Position numbers and translations under genes: made by a program
Notes under the pieces: generated by a model
Databases searched by the model: none
Seen by the model: the letters and a program-made list of their open reading frames with translations, nothing else
What the model was told of the DNA's origin: nothing
Shown here: positions 63,674 to 64,000 of the stretch, in pieces
Layout of the letters: every line of letters starts with the position of its first letter
Position numbering within the stretch: the stretch's first letter is position 1
Source of the DNA: Stigmatella erecta
GTDB lineage: Bacteria; Myxococcota; Myxococcia; Myxococcales; Myxococcaceae
Length of the DNA stretch: 64,000 nt
Direction of reading: 5' to 3'
Assembly: GCF_900111745.1 (NCBI RefSeq)
Contig: NZ_FOIJ01000006.1
Location: forward strand, 186,001 to 250,000

Positions 63674-64000
63674 GTGACACCTCCGGAGAGCGGTACCGCC
63701 ACGAACCCCCAGCGCCGCGCGGACATGGTGCGCTGGCTGCACCCCGCGCAGTTCATCCGCGCCAGCCTGGACGCCATCGTCGCGGCCGTGTTCGGGACCC
63801 GGGCCGACCAGCGGCTCGTGGAGGCGATGGTCCGCCCCCAGGAGCCCTACTTCGACTACTCCAACCTCGAGGACGGCCAGGACGCCTTCTGGCTGGACTA
63901 CGTCGCGGACACCGGCGACGGGTGGAACTCCACCTACTGCATCGCCCGGCTGCTGGCGCTGGCCGAGCTGACGCTCCAGACGCCCGAGGGGGCCGGGCAC
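63674..64000 (+). CDS. Probable metallophosphoesterase-family protein, N-terminal part (runs off the window)
   Basis: Open from GTG 63674 to the last base (109 codons), so the C-terminus is missing. The segment 'FWLDYVADTGDGWNSTY' resembles the start of the large metallophosphoesterase-like membrane proteins of actinobacteria and myxobacteria, where an Asp-rich 'D(Y/L)(V/M)AD.GDG..STY' motif precedes the phosphoesterase. The catalytic part is outside the window. The GTG start is chosen because nothing upstream in frame is better placed. Confidence 0.55.
   Translation, partial: MTPPESGTATNPQRRADMVRWLHPAQFIRASLDAIVAAVFGTRADQRLVEAMVRPQEPYFDYSNLEDGQDAFWLDYVADTGDGWNSTYCIARLLALAELTLQTPEGAGH

Overview
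The window is high-GC DNA with the marks of a myxobacterium, probably of the Cystobacter/Stigmatella/Archangium type. It has five eukaryotic-like Ser/Thr kinase genes (one a likely pseudokinase), two FHA-bearing sigma-54 activators, a DUF2381 protein beside a kinase, an ADYC-domain protein and many lipoproteins. This placement is inferred from gene content only.

Left part (1-13.3 kb). After the tail of a LysR-type regulator lies a very tight seven-gene minus-strand operon (8026 to 531): sigma factor, HTH protein, ImmA/IrrE protease, NurA-like protein, HerA ATPase, a nucleotide-kinase/adenylosuccinate-synthetase fusion, and a DUF7002-like protein. The synthetase has Ser where housekeeping PurA has its catalytic Asp, as I recall for phage PurZ. 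CCCCC/GGGGG palindromes sit at both ends of the operon and in its widest internal gap. It looks like an undescribed DNA-processing or defence module. Next come a LuxI/FeeM-fold acyltransferase, a heme-oxygenase-like oxidase and a convergent LuxR-type regulator, then an envelope protein with a PDZ-like end.

Genomic island (about 13.4-26.4 kb). An imperfect 165-bp direct repeat ending in a tRNA/tmRNA-like T-arm brackets a tyrosine integrase, an excisionase-like gene, eight 22-bp iterons and mosaic cargo. The cargo is a coiled-coil protein, a frameshifted gene, a DUF2381 protein with its kinase, an AT-richer FRG/DUF262 pair and a pseudokinase. A family of hairpin-bearing intergenic repeats lies between the cargo modules. 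Just outside the right end is a fragment of a second kinase/PurZ-type gene.

Right part (26.4-64 kb). This is chromosomal-looking: a 2-hydroxyacid dehydrogenase, a VWA lipoprotein with a histidine kinase and response regulator, an ECF sigma factor, FHA sigma-54 activators and large multidomain kinases. Among these lie secreted or lipoprotein genes, an OPT transporter and an SGNH hydrolase. The last part holds metabolic genes: RNase HI, an RluA-family pseudouridine synthase, RidA, a PlsC-type acyltransferase, a class III aminotransferase, an aldo/keto reductase and a thioesterase. The right edge cuts a gene that probably encodes a metallophosphoesterase-family protein.
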